Positions 1 through 7,088 of a stretch of DNA of 64,000 nt are shown piece by piece (positions within the stretch are counted from its first letter, which is position 1; each line of letters begins with the position of its first letter). A program made the translations under genes and the position numbers. The notes below the pieces were generated by a model, which worked only from the letters and a program-made list of their open reading frames with translations, had not been told where the DNA came from and searched no databases. This DNA is from RHLJ01 sp965212165 (lineage in GTDB: Bacteria; Bacteroidota; Rhodothermia; Balneolales; Balneolaceae): the NCBI GenBank assembly GCA_965212165.1, contig OZ243096.1:1364001-1428000 (forward strand), written 5' to 3'.

Positions 1-60
1 AAAAGTAGAGGTTTTATTGAAAAGCTAATTATATCAAAAGAAAATGAGATGCTAAGGTAG
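1..60 (+). CDS. possible 3' end of an upstream gene
   Basis: Frame 1 is open from the first base to a TAG at 58-60 and encodes 19 residues rich in Lys, Glu and Ile, ending in Glu-Met-Leu-Arg. The other two plus-strand frames close within about 30 bases. The composition resembles the charged C-terminal tails of neighbouring proteins, so this may be the end of a gene that starts left of the window. It is too short to name and could be chance. Confidence 0.3.
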   Translation, partial: KSRGFIEKLIISKENEMLR

Positions 61-132
61 AGCATCCCGAGAAATTGGGACCAAGGTTGAGGTCGCTCCC
101 GAGCATTCGGGAAGTCTGGTATCTCGCTCAGG
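45..132. other. GC-rich cluster of short hairpins, possible structured RNA or repeat element
   Basis: This stretch is clearly richer in G+C than its surroundings and contains three perfect or near-perfect hairpins in a row. They are GATGCT/AGCATC at 48-66 with a 7-base loop, TCCCGA/TTGGGA at 65-80 with a GAAA loop and one G-U pair, and TCCCGA/TCGGGA at 97-112 with a GCAT loop. GAGAT at 46-50 can also pair with ATCTC at 121-125 and enclose the others. No long T-run follows, so it is not a standard terminator. It could be a structured RNA, a dispersed palindromic repeat, or the 3' structure of the gene to the left. The remainder, 133-313, holds nothing I can recognise. Confidence 0.35.
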
Positions 133-313
133 CTTATTTATTTTGAGCTTTTCTTGTAATTATGCCGATTACAGATTATTAATGAGATTATATTACGATT
201 AGTACAAAATCCATTGGTATAGTGGGCGGATTTGATAGAAAGTTTCGGTAAAAAGTTTATTTAGAATAAGTCAAAAATATTTGCCGTCGTACCACTCCTA
301 AATTAGTCAATTC

Positions 314-790
314 TTAAAATTGTGTAAGCTCAACTGGACCTACTGGGTGAATACCGGTATCATCAATTCTCCATTCTATAGCAAGACGTACTGAGCCTGG
401 AACATGTGAGTTGTTATTTGTTGGATCTGTTAGTCTTTCGTGCTCAGCAAAACGCATTCTTAAATATTTCCCCATAGGGTAAAGAGTTATATAAACGGCA
501 TTTGATGTACGGTCGACAGTTTTGCAAATTGTATCACCATCCGAATAATAGGGGCAATTTAGCGTATTAAAATTCACCCATTTTGCATCAAAAGATCCAC
601 CTCCACCTCCTAATGCTGTTGGAATTCGGTGTTTTTCCATTATTTCTTGCGCAATATTTAACCCAACATGCATATCCTGATGAAAAATATGCTTAGTAGA
701 AAGATCTTTTATAAGAGTAATTGCAATCAGTGTTGCAATTCCAATCAATATTGTAACAAGAAGTATTAAGAATATCTGTTGTTGACCCAT
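314..790 (-). CDS. MGQQQ-type pilin-like membrane-anchored protein, copy 1
   Basis: A 158-residue protein that begins with Met-Gly-Gln-Gln-Gln, followed at once by a hydrophobic helix (about 6-27) and an amphipathic stretch to about 50. It then has a Leu-Gly5-Ser-Phe loop at 60-67 and a C-terminal domain with Cys79 and Cys89, which could form a disulfide. This order (N-terminal hydrophobic helix, glycine loop, small disulfide domain) recalls type IV pilins and pseudopilins, but the acidic residue usual at mature position 5 is absent. Gly2 could act as the -1 residue of a two-residue leader, which is inference. The next gene (821-1249) is a paralogue with the glycine run at the same residue numbers. 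A role in a surface filament or secretion pseudopilus is possible, not shown. Confidence 0.7.
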   Translation of the reverse strand: MGQQQIFLILLVTILIGIATLIAITLIKDLSTKHIFHQDMHVGLNIAQEIMEKHRIPTALGGGGGSFDAKWVNFNTLNCPYYSDGDTICKTVDRTSNAVYITLYPMGKYLRMRFAEHERLTDPTNNNSHVPGSVRLAIEWRIDDTGIHPVGPVELTQF

Positions 791-820
791 TTTATAAATT
801 ATTTAATAATTGATAATTAG

Positions 821-1249
821 TTATCGCTTTTCCCATTCTTGACTCCATTCAATTTTGTCGGGATATGCTAAAATTTCTGCGAAATAAACATTTGAACCAA
901 AATCTATGGTACTAGAAATAATTGCATAACCAGGAAATAATCGTTCCATTTGAATTAAGTGGTATCCTTCATCAGATTCGCAATTTGCTGGATTAGATGG
1001 GTCTACAAAATTCAGAGGGCAAGGTATTTGATTAAAAGAAATGTTATTAAAACTACCTCCCCCACCACCTAATTCAGTTGGCTTCCTATACCAAGCTTGG
1101 GCTTGTTCAGCTACTTCAAGCATGAGCTCGGTATATTCAGCCTCCATAAATTGTACTTGTTCACTTTTTACAAAAAGCATCCCAACTATTATTGCAGTCC
1201 CTACAATAATAGAAACCAAGACTATAAGTAATATTTGTTGTTGTCCCAT
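821..1249 (-). CDS. MGQQQ-type pilin-like membrane-anchored protein, copy 2
   Basis: A 142-residue paralogue of the adjacent 314-790 protein, 30 bases upstream of it on the same strand and probably cotranscribed. It shares the Met-Gly-Gln-Gln-Gln start, a hydrophobic helix at about 6-27, an amphipathic segment, and the Pro-Thr-x-Leu-Gly5-Ser-Phe block with the five glycines at 61-65. A cysteine pair (Cys77, Cys90) follows. The C-terminal halves differ strongly, as expected for exposed subunit domains. I see no prepilin peptidase, assembly ATPase or platform protein in the window. The plus-strand open frame over this gene (1041-1292) encodes polyproline opposite the glycine codons and is a shadow. 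Confidence 0.7.
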   Translation of the reverse strand: MGQQQILLIVLVSIIVGTAIIVGMLFVKSEQVQFMEAEYTELMLEVAEQAQAWYRKPTELGGGGGSFNNISFNQIPCPLNFVDPSNPANCESDEGYHLIQMERLFPGYAIISSTIDFGSNVYFAEILAYPDKIEWSQEWEKR

Positions 1250-1313
1250 TTTGGTGAATTTCTTTAAATGTTTAAACGACTTTAATCGTTAATTAAATTG
1301 TAAGCGTATATTT

Positions 1314-1511
1314 TTAGAGGTCACAGAGTTTACAAATCCGATCATAAACTTCATCTCTATCTTCAATCGTCTTAAAATTAATAGTCATATGCTCTTTACC
1401 ATAATAAAACATTAAGCTTTTTTGTGCATTTGGCTTTTCAACCGCAGAGACTGAATCAAGGTTCAAAATTTGATCTTGGTTTAACGCATTTGTAAATCGA
1501 ATTGCGAGCAT
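1314..1511 (-). CDS. small hypothetical protein (65 residues)
   Basis: A soluble 65-residue protein with no signal peptide or membrane segment, Asp/Glu/Lys rich toward its C terminus and with a Cys-x-x-Cys in the last residues (Cys60, Cys63). The alternation of short hydrophobic strands followed by a helix-like tail suggests a small beta-alpha fold. It lies 64 bases upstream of the pilin-like pair on the same strand and may belong to the same transcript. I do not recognise the family. Confidence 0.55.
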   Translation of the reverse strand: MLAIRFTNALNQDQILNLDSVSAVEKPNAQKSLMFYYGKEHMTINFKTIEDRDEVYDRICKLCDL

Positions 1512-1525
1512 ATTAATAGAATTGT

Positions 1526-2011
1526 TTAATTATTCTTTTGCCAAAAATAGCCAATTTCAAAACCAACATAGTTAACAGGATCTAAAATACTAATACTTGT
1601 TTCCAGATTAAATTTACCAAGCCGAATACCAACATTTGGAATCACTGAGAATTCAGAAATGTCTCCAAAAAATAAAGCAGCATCAGCACCTACAAAGAGT
1701 TTATTAAGGAAATATTTTCCTCCAAGACCAATAGAGTATGAATTATCTTCGTCTTGAGATTCTCCAGTTGGAGTATCCGGTAACAACCAGCTTGTAACAC
1801 CAACTTCTATATTAGCTTTCAAAGATTCGTTTATCGGTATTTCTAGGTTCCCATAAAAACCTAAGCCAACATCATATACATCTCCAAGTGTACTTGTGGG
1901 TGCTAAGATACTTAAAGAGTTTCCGCCTATACTTTGTGCATTTAGGTTGTTAATTGTTAGAAATCCAAGAATTGTTGTTAAGACTATGTGCTTGATTCTC
2001 ATAATATGCAT
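1526..2011 (-). CDS. secreted beta-barrel-like envelope protein
   Basis: A 161-residue protein with an N-terminal signal peptide whose hydrophobic core ends in Asn-Ala-Gln at about residue 26. The rest consists of alternating short beta-strand-like segments rich in Gly, Tyr, Phe and Asn, ending in an aromatic segment (Gly-Tyr-Phe-Trp-Gln), as in small outer-membrane barrels. The start could be the ATG at 2011 or the one at 2002, three codons later. A 14-bp perfect palindrome lies directly upstream at 2012-2025. Only 14 bases separate its end from the 65-residue gene. Function unknown; barrel topology is inferred from composition. Confidence 0.6.
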   Translation of the reverse strand: MHIMRIKHIVLTTILGFLTINNLNAQSIGGNSLSILAPTSTLGDVYDVGLGFYGNLEIPINESLKANIEVGVTSWLLPDTPTGESQDEDNSYSIGLGGKYFLNKLFVGADAALFFGDISEFSVIPNVGIRLGKFNLETSISILDPVNYVGFEIGYFWQKNN

Positions 2012-2025
2012 ATATACATGTATAT
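2012..2025. promoter_or_regulatory. 14-bp perfect palindrome upstream of a barrel gene
   Basis: ATATACATGTATAT reads the same on both strands and abuts the start codon at 2011. It could be an operator or simply AT-rich chance; no second copy was noticed. Confidence 0.25.
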
Positions 2026-2089
2026 GGTTTGTTTCACGAATTATAACAAAAGAAATATATTATAAAAATGAATTAAATCAATCCAAGTG

Positions 2090-3130
2090 TTATATAAAAG
2101 GTAACTTATCACTTAAAAATTGAGCACTCTTTTTTAGGAAACTAGGTGTGTTAAACCTATACCCAATATATAATTCATAGATTATACGGTCATCAAAAAT
2201 AGCCGAACTATTATCCGCATCAAATCTTTTAGACCAAGCTCCACGAATTAGGGTGCCTGTAAAAAAGCGACCATTATCATAACCAATGGATGCCATGCTT
2301 TCTACTTTATAAAGAATTGAAGAATCTGTCGTTACTATTTTATCTGAAGGTAATCGGGTAAACAGTTTTGATCGTACTATTCCAATGCCTGGGGTTAAAC
2401 CGCCAGAAAAAAAGAAATTTCTATTAAATACATAAGTGAATGCATATCCTGGTGAAACAATTAGTTCTAGATTATTTGACTTCTGGCTACTATTAGTTCC
2501 ATTTAATCGAGTTCGATCATCAATTTTATAATATTTATAGGAAAGGCTATATAATAAACTTCCAGCGCTTCTAATTTGTCGTAAATATGAAGTGTTTGAT
2601 GCAAAAAGTGAGTAGTTATTATTTACAATATATGTTGTAATTCCTTGCCATGATAAGTAGTTCAATTCTGGAAATTGGATATACGGATCTCCTTTTTGCC
2701 AACTTTGAATTAATTCAGAAGTATTTTCTAAGTAATAACCCGTTGTTTTTTGGTGTGAAAGAAATTGATTTAGTTGTGGGCTTATTCCAACATTGGTAGA
2801 AAATCGTCTGATTTTCGTATCACCTTTTTCATTCACATCAGCATTTTGATTAATGAATTTAGGACTTACAGAAATTGAGAATATGATGAATTTATAACTG
2901 AAGTTATAAGAGTTTGACAAGTTAGTATTGGGTCTTAAATCGATATCTGACCCACTTGCTGGATTCAACTTAAAGTACTCTATATCGTTATTTAGGTTCA
3001 CTTTTAAGCTTATATATTCAGATAGATTCTGAATATATCTTCCGGTACTCTTTAAAGTATCCATTTCTTGTGCTTTGATAGAAAAGCTAATGAATACAAA
3101 TAAGATGAAAAAGAAAATTGGCTTGGGCAT
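2090..3130 (-). CDS. DUF4421-like outer-membrane beta-barrel protein
   Basis: A 346-residue exported protein with a signal peptide ending Lys-Ala-Gln at about residue 21. The body has many alternating aromatic/polar strands and ends Leu-Pro-Phe-Ile. Near the N terminus it has the arrangement seen in DUF4421 proteins of Bacteroidota: a Leu-Lys-Val-Asn-Leu-Asn strand, then an Arg-Pro-Asn-Thr turn and a Tyr-Lys-Phe strand (about 45-85). That assignment is from memory of the family pattern and only moderately sure. It probably sits in the outer membrane. It is separately transcribed from its neighbours judging by the gaps, and diverges from the 3353 gene. Confidence 0.6.
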   Translation of the reverse strand: MPKPIFFFILFVFISFSIKAQEMDTLKSTGRYIQNLSEYISLKVNLNNDIEYFKLNPASGSDIDLRPNTNLSNSYNFSYKFIIFSISVSPKFINQNADVNEKGDTKIRRFSTNVGISPQLNQFLSHQKTTGYYLENTSELIQSWQKGDPYIQFPELNYLSWQGITTYIVNNNYSLFASNTSYLRQIRSAGSLLYSLSYKYYKIDDRTRLNGTNSSQKSNNLELIVSPGYAFTYVFNRNFFFSGGLTPGIGIVRSKLFTRLPSDKIVTTDSSILYKVESMASIGYDNGRFFTGTLIRGAWSKRFDADNSSAIFDDRIIYELYIGYRFNTPSFLKKSAQFLSDKLPFI

Positions 3131-3352
3131 TTAATCAACAAGACATCATAGAGAATTTAATAACTATAACTGAATACTCGAGAATTTAGGAATTAGTATA
3201 AGTGCCATATTAATGAAAATAAATAAGGATCAAATGCAAAAAAACCTCTATCAGTACTATTCTTATTAAATAACTAAAAATGTTTCTATTCATTCATTAT
3301 TCATAATCAATCTCCATAATGCATAAAAATAAATCTACACTGCAAATTAATT
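3131..3352. promoter_or_regulatory. divergent intergenic region
   Basis: This 222-base AT-rich stretch separates two divergent genes (2090-3130 minus and 3353-4252 plus) and must hold both promoters. I could not assign a convincing promoter box or operator, and the only open frame is about 18 codons without a ribosome site. Confidence 0.35.
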
Positions 3353-4252
3353 ATGAAGAAAGAAATACTGCTGTCACTCAACTTGTCAGATTCAAAATTG
3401 ATTCTACTAGATTATCACTCGGTACTCAATCTTTTTAACGTTCTACATTTAGAAATTGAGAAATTAATTGAGAAAGTTGATAGTCCATATTTAAACAAAT
3501 TCAAAGGTTTGATAGTAGATGTCTATGAATCATTAATTGATCCAAAAGTTGATTCAAAACTTGATGTAATGGAAGAAGGACTTGATGAGTTAATAAAGGT
3601 GCTTAAAGGATTGGCAAATGAATCAACTGATTATAAGAGTAATGTAGAATCGGTTCTTAGTATTATTGAAATTGCATTTACTAGGGTTGAAGAATTAAAA
3701 GAAGATAGATTTAAGTGGCAGGAGATTCCAATTACTGACTTTCAGGATAAATTATTCAATTTTTTATATGCTACCGAAAAAGTTAGTAGAAGTAGATTCC
3801 ACATAAAAGTACCTCCTGAACTTCCTTCAGAAAAAGACTATCTAATAGATCTTGAAATTAATACCACAGGAAAGTTGGTAATTGCACCTCCTGTAATAAA
3901 TGATGTAATTCGAGATTTAGTAGCGAATTCAAGAAAATATTCTAAACCTGGGTCAACCATAAAAATACACTTGAGTAGTATAGAGGAAAGTGGAATACAA
4001 CTAATAATATCTGATGAAGGAATAGGAATCCCTGAAGATGAGATTGAAAATGTAGTAAAGTTCGAATCTAGAGCGTCGAATACAAAGAGTATTAAAACTA
4101 TGGGAAATGGCTTTGGGCTTACAAAAGCATATCATATTTGTAAGATTAATAAAGGTAGATTTTTTATCGATTCAGTGTTAGGAAAAGGAACAACTGTTGA
4201 AATCACCATTTACCCTATTCATGATAAAGAAATGGAAAGAGTAGGTAGCTAG
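3353..4252 (+). CDS. histidine-kinase-like ATPase without sensor or receiver domain
   Basis: A 299-residue cytoplasmic protein. The N-terminal half (1-160) is helical and has a candidate phospho-acceptor in Asp-Tyr-His-Ser-Val-Leu-Asn (His22). The C-terminal third is a GHKL ATPase domain with an N-box (Asp-Leu-Val-Ala-Asn-Ser-Arg-Lys-Tyr), a G1 box (Asp-Glu-Gly-Ile-Gly-Ile-Pro), and a G2 region Gly-Asn-Gly-Phe-Gly-Leu followed by the closing Gly-Lys-Gly-Thr-Thr-Val. There is no membrane segment, PAS, GAF or receiver domain, and no response regulator next door. The signal must come from a partner, or the protein acts as an anti-sigma-type kinase. ATP binding is well supported; the His22 role is inference. 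Confidence 0.8.
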   Translation: MKKEILLSLNLSDSKLILLDYHSVLNLFNVLHLEIEKLIEKVDSPYLNKFKGLIVDVYESLIDPKVDSKLDVMEEGLDELIKVLKGLANESTDYKSNVESVLSIIEIAFTRVEELKEDRFKWQEIPITDFQDKLFNFLYATEKVSRSRFHIKVPPELPSEKDYLIDLEINTTGKLVIAPPVINDVIRDLVANSRKYSKPGSTIKIHLSSIEESGIQLIISDEGIGIPEDEIENVVKFESRASNTKSIKTMGNGFGLTKAYHICKINKGRFFIDSVLGKGTTVEITIYPIHDKEMERVGS

Positions 4253-4397
4253 TAAAAAGTTTAAGATTCATATCCTATTCATTTATCGATCAGATTAAAA
4301 TAATGTCTTATTCATAATGATGCTTTAATTATTGGAATGCATTATGTTTCAACCATGTTAATGAGATAACTAACAAAAAATCTTAAAGAAATTAATT

Positions 4398-4823
4398 ATG
4401 CCAGATAAAAAAGCATCAGCCGTTTGGAACGGTGACTTAAAAGGTGGAAGCGGAACTATGAACTCTGATAGTGGAGTACTTGAGAATGCCGCTTATACAT
4501 TTGCTTCTCGCTTTGAAGAAGAAGGAAAAAGTAATCCAGAAGAATTGATTGGCGCAGCACATGCTGGATGCTATTCAATGGCTTTATCCAATGAACTTCA
4601 TAAAGCAGGACACACTTCTAAAAGTGTAAGTACCAAAGCAACAGTATCTTTAGAAATGATTGATGGTGCACCAACAATTTCAACTGTGAAGTTGGTAGCA
4701 GTTGCAGATGTTCCTGGATTAAGTGATTCAGACTTTCAAGCGATTGCAGAAGCAACAAAAAAGGCATGCCCAGTATCTAGAGCACTCACAGCGAATATTG
4801 AACTAGAAGCAAGTTTAGCTTAA
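4398..4823 (+). CDS. osmC: OsmC family peroxiredoxin
   Basis: A 141-residue OsmC/Ohr-fold thiol peroxidase that reduces organic hydroperoxides. The two reactive cysteines are Cys58, in Ala-His-Ala-Gly-Cys-Tyr-Ser-Met-Ala, and Cys124, in Ala-Cys-Pro-Val-Ser-Arg-Ala. The upstream Arg38 and Glu48/Glu49 match the catalytic arginine and glutamate of the family. Length and the N-terminal Trp-Asn-Gly-Asp-Leu-Lys-Gly-Gly strand fit OsmC proper rather than Ohr. It is a single-gene unit with a strong terminator directly behind it (4832-4870). Cytoplasmic. Confidence 0.93.
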   Translation: MPDKKASAVWNGDLKGGSGTMNSDSGVLENAAYTFASRFEEEGKSNPEELIGAAHAGCYSMALSNELHKAGHTSKSVSTKATVSLEMIDGAPTISTVKLVAVADVPGLSDSDFQAIAEATKKACPVSRALTANIELEASLA

Positions 4824-4831
4824 AACATTTA

Positions 4832-4870
4832 AGAGTGGTCTTATTGAAATAAATAAGACCACTCTTTTTA
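4832..4870 (+). terminator. intrinsic terminator after osmC
   Basis: A perfect 15-bp inverted repeat (arms 4832-4846 and 4853-4867) with a 6-base loop, followed by TTT to give a five-T run, nine bases after the osmC stop codon. The stem is long and the structure is nearly symmetric, but no gene converges on it from the right. Confidence 0.9.
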
Positions 4871-4928
4871 AAAATTGGAATTTACGAAGTTCTAATTCAC
4901 ACTTTCGCTTTTCATTTCTTATCTTAGT

Positions 4929-4958
4929 TGCTCTCTACAAAACCTCACTTTTGGAGCA
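4929..4958 (+). promoter_or_regulatory. hairpin covering the purF ribosome binding site
   Basis: TGCTC and CAAAA (4929-4933, 4938-4942) can pair with TTTTG and GAGCA (4949-4958), giving a ten-base-pair stem with a four-base bulge and a CCTCAC loop. The GGAG at 4953-4956 that serves the purF ATG at 4965 lies inside the right arm. It could modulate translation. It does not resemble the known purine riboswitch. Confidence 0.35.
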
Positions 4959-4964
4959 GACTTA

Positions 4965-6467
4965 ATGAGCGATAAACCACGCGAGTATTGTGGCATTTTT
5001 GGCGTTTTTGATCATAAAGACGCGGCACTTTTAACCTACTATGGGTTACATTCCCTTCAACATAGGGGGCAGGAATCTGCAGGTATTGTTACCTCACATT
5101 ATGATGAGACAAAAAAACGACCTGTAATGCCAATGTACAAGGATTTTGGATTGGTACTAAGTGTTTTTGATAAACCCAAAATCATAAATAAGATATTAAA
5201 AGGGAGATCTGCCATAGGTCATAATAGATATTCCACTTCAGGATCTTCTAAAAACCCAGCCAATATTCAGCCTTTTAGAGTGCATTATAGAAGTGGAAAT
5301 ATTGCGATAGGTCATAATGGAAACTTGTCAAATGCTAAACAAATACGTGAGAGATTTAGAGACGAAGGAGTAATCTTTCAAAGTACATCTGATACAGAAT
5401 TAATACTTCACCTGATTGCACAAAGTGAGTTCGAAGATCAAATGGATCAGATTATGGATGCTCTCAAGCAAATTGAAGGGGCGTACTGTTTGGTCATGCT
5501 TACAGATGATAAGTTAATCGCTGTTAGAGATCCAAATGGCTTCAGGCCACTTGCACTAGGTAAGATTGATGGGAAGTTTTGTGTGGCAAGTGAAACATGC
5601 GCATTCGATATAAATAACGCAGAATATATACGAGATGTAGAACCTGGTGAAGTGATTGTAATTGATAAAGAAGCCACTGAAGCAGGTGAGCCTAAGTCTT
5701 ATTTCATTGAGCCAGAAATTGGTACAAGTACTAGTCAATGTATTTTTGAATATGTTTATTTTTCCAGACCTGATAGTATGATTTTTGGAGAAATGGTTGA
5801 TAAAATACGTCGTAATCTTGGTAAAGCTCTCGCAAAAGAACATCCAGTTAATGAGGTTGTTATCCAAAATCAAGGCGATAGAAAACCTGTAATCATTTCA
5901 GTACCTGATTCCAGTAATACAGCCGCTTTAGGATATGCTAGTGAAAATCAAAAATTAGGGCACGATTGTAAGTATGATATCGGCCTAATAAGAAACCATT
6001 ACGTTGGAAGGACTTTTATTTCTCCAGGTCAAAAATCTAGAGAACAAAAAGTTCGTACTAAATTTAATCCAGTTCGTGGAGTAATTGAAGGAAGAAGTGT
6101 AATTATTGTTGATGATTCAATTGTAAGAGGGACTACATCTAAGCTTTTAGTTGATATGATTAGAGCATGTAACCCAACTGAGATTCACTTTATAGTAAGT
6201 TCTCCTCCGATAATAAGTCCATGTTATTATGGTATGGATTTCCCAACTCCAGAGGAGTTAATTGCTAATAAATTTGATCGTGATATTGATAGAATGGCAA
6301 AAGAAATTGGGGTGGATAGCTTAAGATATTTGTCTCCGGATGGATTAGTAAATGCAGTAAAAGAAGCCAATCCGTCAAAACATGATTATTGTACTGCTTG
6401 CTTTACGGGAAAGTATCCAGTTCCAGTTAATTTTGGTGTTGAAAAAGAAGAAAACGAACTCATTTAA
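4965..6467 (+). CDS. purF: amidophosphoribosyltransferase
   Basis: Catalyses the first committed step of purine synthesis, PRPP plus glutamine to phosphoribosylamine. The 500-residue protein has an N-terminal Ntn-glutaminase domain with the nucleophile at Cys9 (Tyr-Cys-Gly-Ile-Phe-Gly) after an eight-residue propeptide. The PRPP-binding motif Val-Ile-Ile-Val-Asp-Asp-Ser-Ile-Val-Arg-Gly-Thr-Thr lies at 379-391. Cys259, Cys420, Cys476 and Cys479 occupy the places of the four [4Fe-4S] ligands of the Bacillus subtilis-type enzyme, so this is the processed, iron-sulfur class. A GGAG ribosome site lies ten bases upstream. The stop codon overlaps the engB start by one base. Confidence 0.97.
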   Translation: MSDKPREYCGIFGVFDHKDAALLTYYGLHSLQHRGQESAGIVTSHYDETKKRPVMPMYKDFGLVLSVFDKPKIINKILKGRSAIGHNRYSTSGSSKNPANIQPFRVHYRSGNIAIGHNGNLSNAKQIRERFRDEGVIFQSTSDTELILHLIAQSEFEDQMDQIMDALKQIEGAYCLVMLTDDKLIAVRDPNGFRPLALGKIDGKFCVASETCAFDINNAEYIRDVEPGEVIVIDKEATEAGEPKSYFIEPEIGTSTSQCIFEYVYFSRPDSMIFGEMVDKIRRNLGKALAKEHPVNEVVIQNQGDRKPVIISVPDSSNTAALGYASENQKLGHDCKYDIGLIRNHYVGRTFISPGQKSREQKVRTKFNPVRGVIEGRSVIIVDDSIVRGTTSKLLVDMIRACNPTEIHFIVSSPPIISPCYYGMDFPTPEELIANKFDRDIDRMAKEIGVDSLRYLSPDGLVNAVKEANPSKHDYCTACFTGKYPVPVNFGVEKEENELI

Positions 6468-7057
6468 TGTATAATAACCCAGCAACCTTTGTTACAAGTG
6501 CGCCAAGATTAGAAGCTTGTCCACCAGAATCACTACCAGAAATTTGTTTTGCTGGGAGGTCAAATGTGGGTAAGTCATCACTAATTAATGGGTTACTTAA
6601 TCGTAAAAAGCTTGCAAGAACATCTAATGTTCCTGGAAAAACTCAGCAGATGAATTATTACCAAATTGGTGATGCATGCTTTTTTGTGGATTTACCTGGG
6701 TATGGATATGCAAAAGTTCCTATTAAAGAACGGAATAGATGGGGAAGAAATATCAGAGAATACCTTCTGAATAGAAAAGCATTAAAATTAATTGTTCATT
6801 TAGTGGATGTTCGGCATAAACCAACAACATTAGATGAAGATTTTATTTTCTGGATGGCTTCAAATCAAATGCCATTTTGTGTATTGCTTTCGAAAGCGGA
6901 TAAAATTTCTAAGAATAAGGTTGCATCTGCAAAAGCAGATATAAAGAAAATATTAGCTGAAATGAATATCGTTGTTCCAATTTTAGCGTATTCATCAGAA
7001 AGCAAAGAAGGGATCAAAGAAATTCAAGATCTCTTGAAAGAATTTGTAGAAGAATAA
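6467..7057 (+). CDS. engB: ribosome biogenesis GTP-binding protein EngB/YsxC
   Basis: A 196-residue GTPase of the TrmE-Era-EngA-YihA-Septin class needed for maturation of the 50S ribosomal subunit. The G1 P-loop Gly-Arg-Ser-Asn-Val-Gly-Lys-Ser is at 30-37, the G2 threonine in Pro-Gly-Lys-Thr-Gln near 59, and G3 Asp-Leu-Pro-Gly-Tyr-Gly at 75-80. G4 Ser-Lys-Ala-Asp is at 142-145 (more often Thr-Lys-Ala-Asp) and G5 falls around Ser-Ser-Glu-Ser-Lys. Full length for the family. The ATG overlaps the purF stop, so translation is probably coupled. Confidence 0.96.
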   Translation: MYNNPATFVTSAPRLEACPPESLPEICFAGRSNVGKSSLINGLLNRKKLARTSNVPGKTQQMNYYQIGDACFFVDLPGYGYAKVPIKERNRWGRNIREYLLNRKALKLIVHLVDVRHKPTTLDEDFIFWMASNQMPFCVLLSKADKISKNKVASAKADIKKILAEMNIVVPILAYSSESKEGIKEIQDLLKEFVEE

Positions 7058-7088
7058 CTACTAAAACTCACTCAATCACTCACTTATT

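Noticed and set aside
45..132. tRNA or tRNA-like gene
   Set aside because: The hairpins do not fit a cloverleaf: no T-loop motif, no acceptor stem with CCA end, and arm lengths are wrong.
1041..1292. Plus-strand frame encoding a polyproline stretch
   Set aside because: The prolines are the complement of the glycine codons in the pilin-like gene on the other strand; no ribosome site, and the real gene has a paralogue next door.
5556..5873. 105-residue minus-strand frame inside purF
   Set aside because: Antisense to conserved PurF sequence, including an iron-sulfur ligand region; no support for a second gene.
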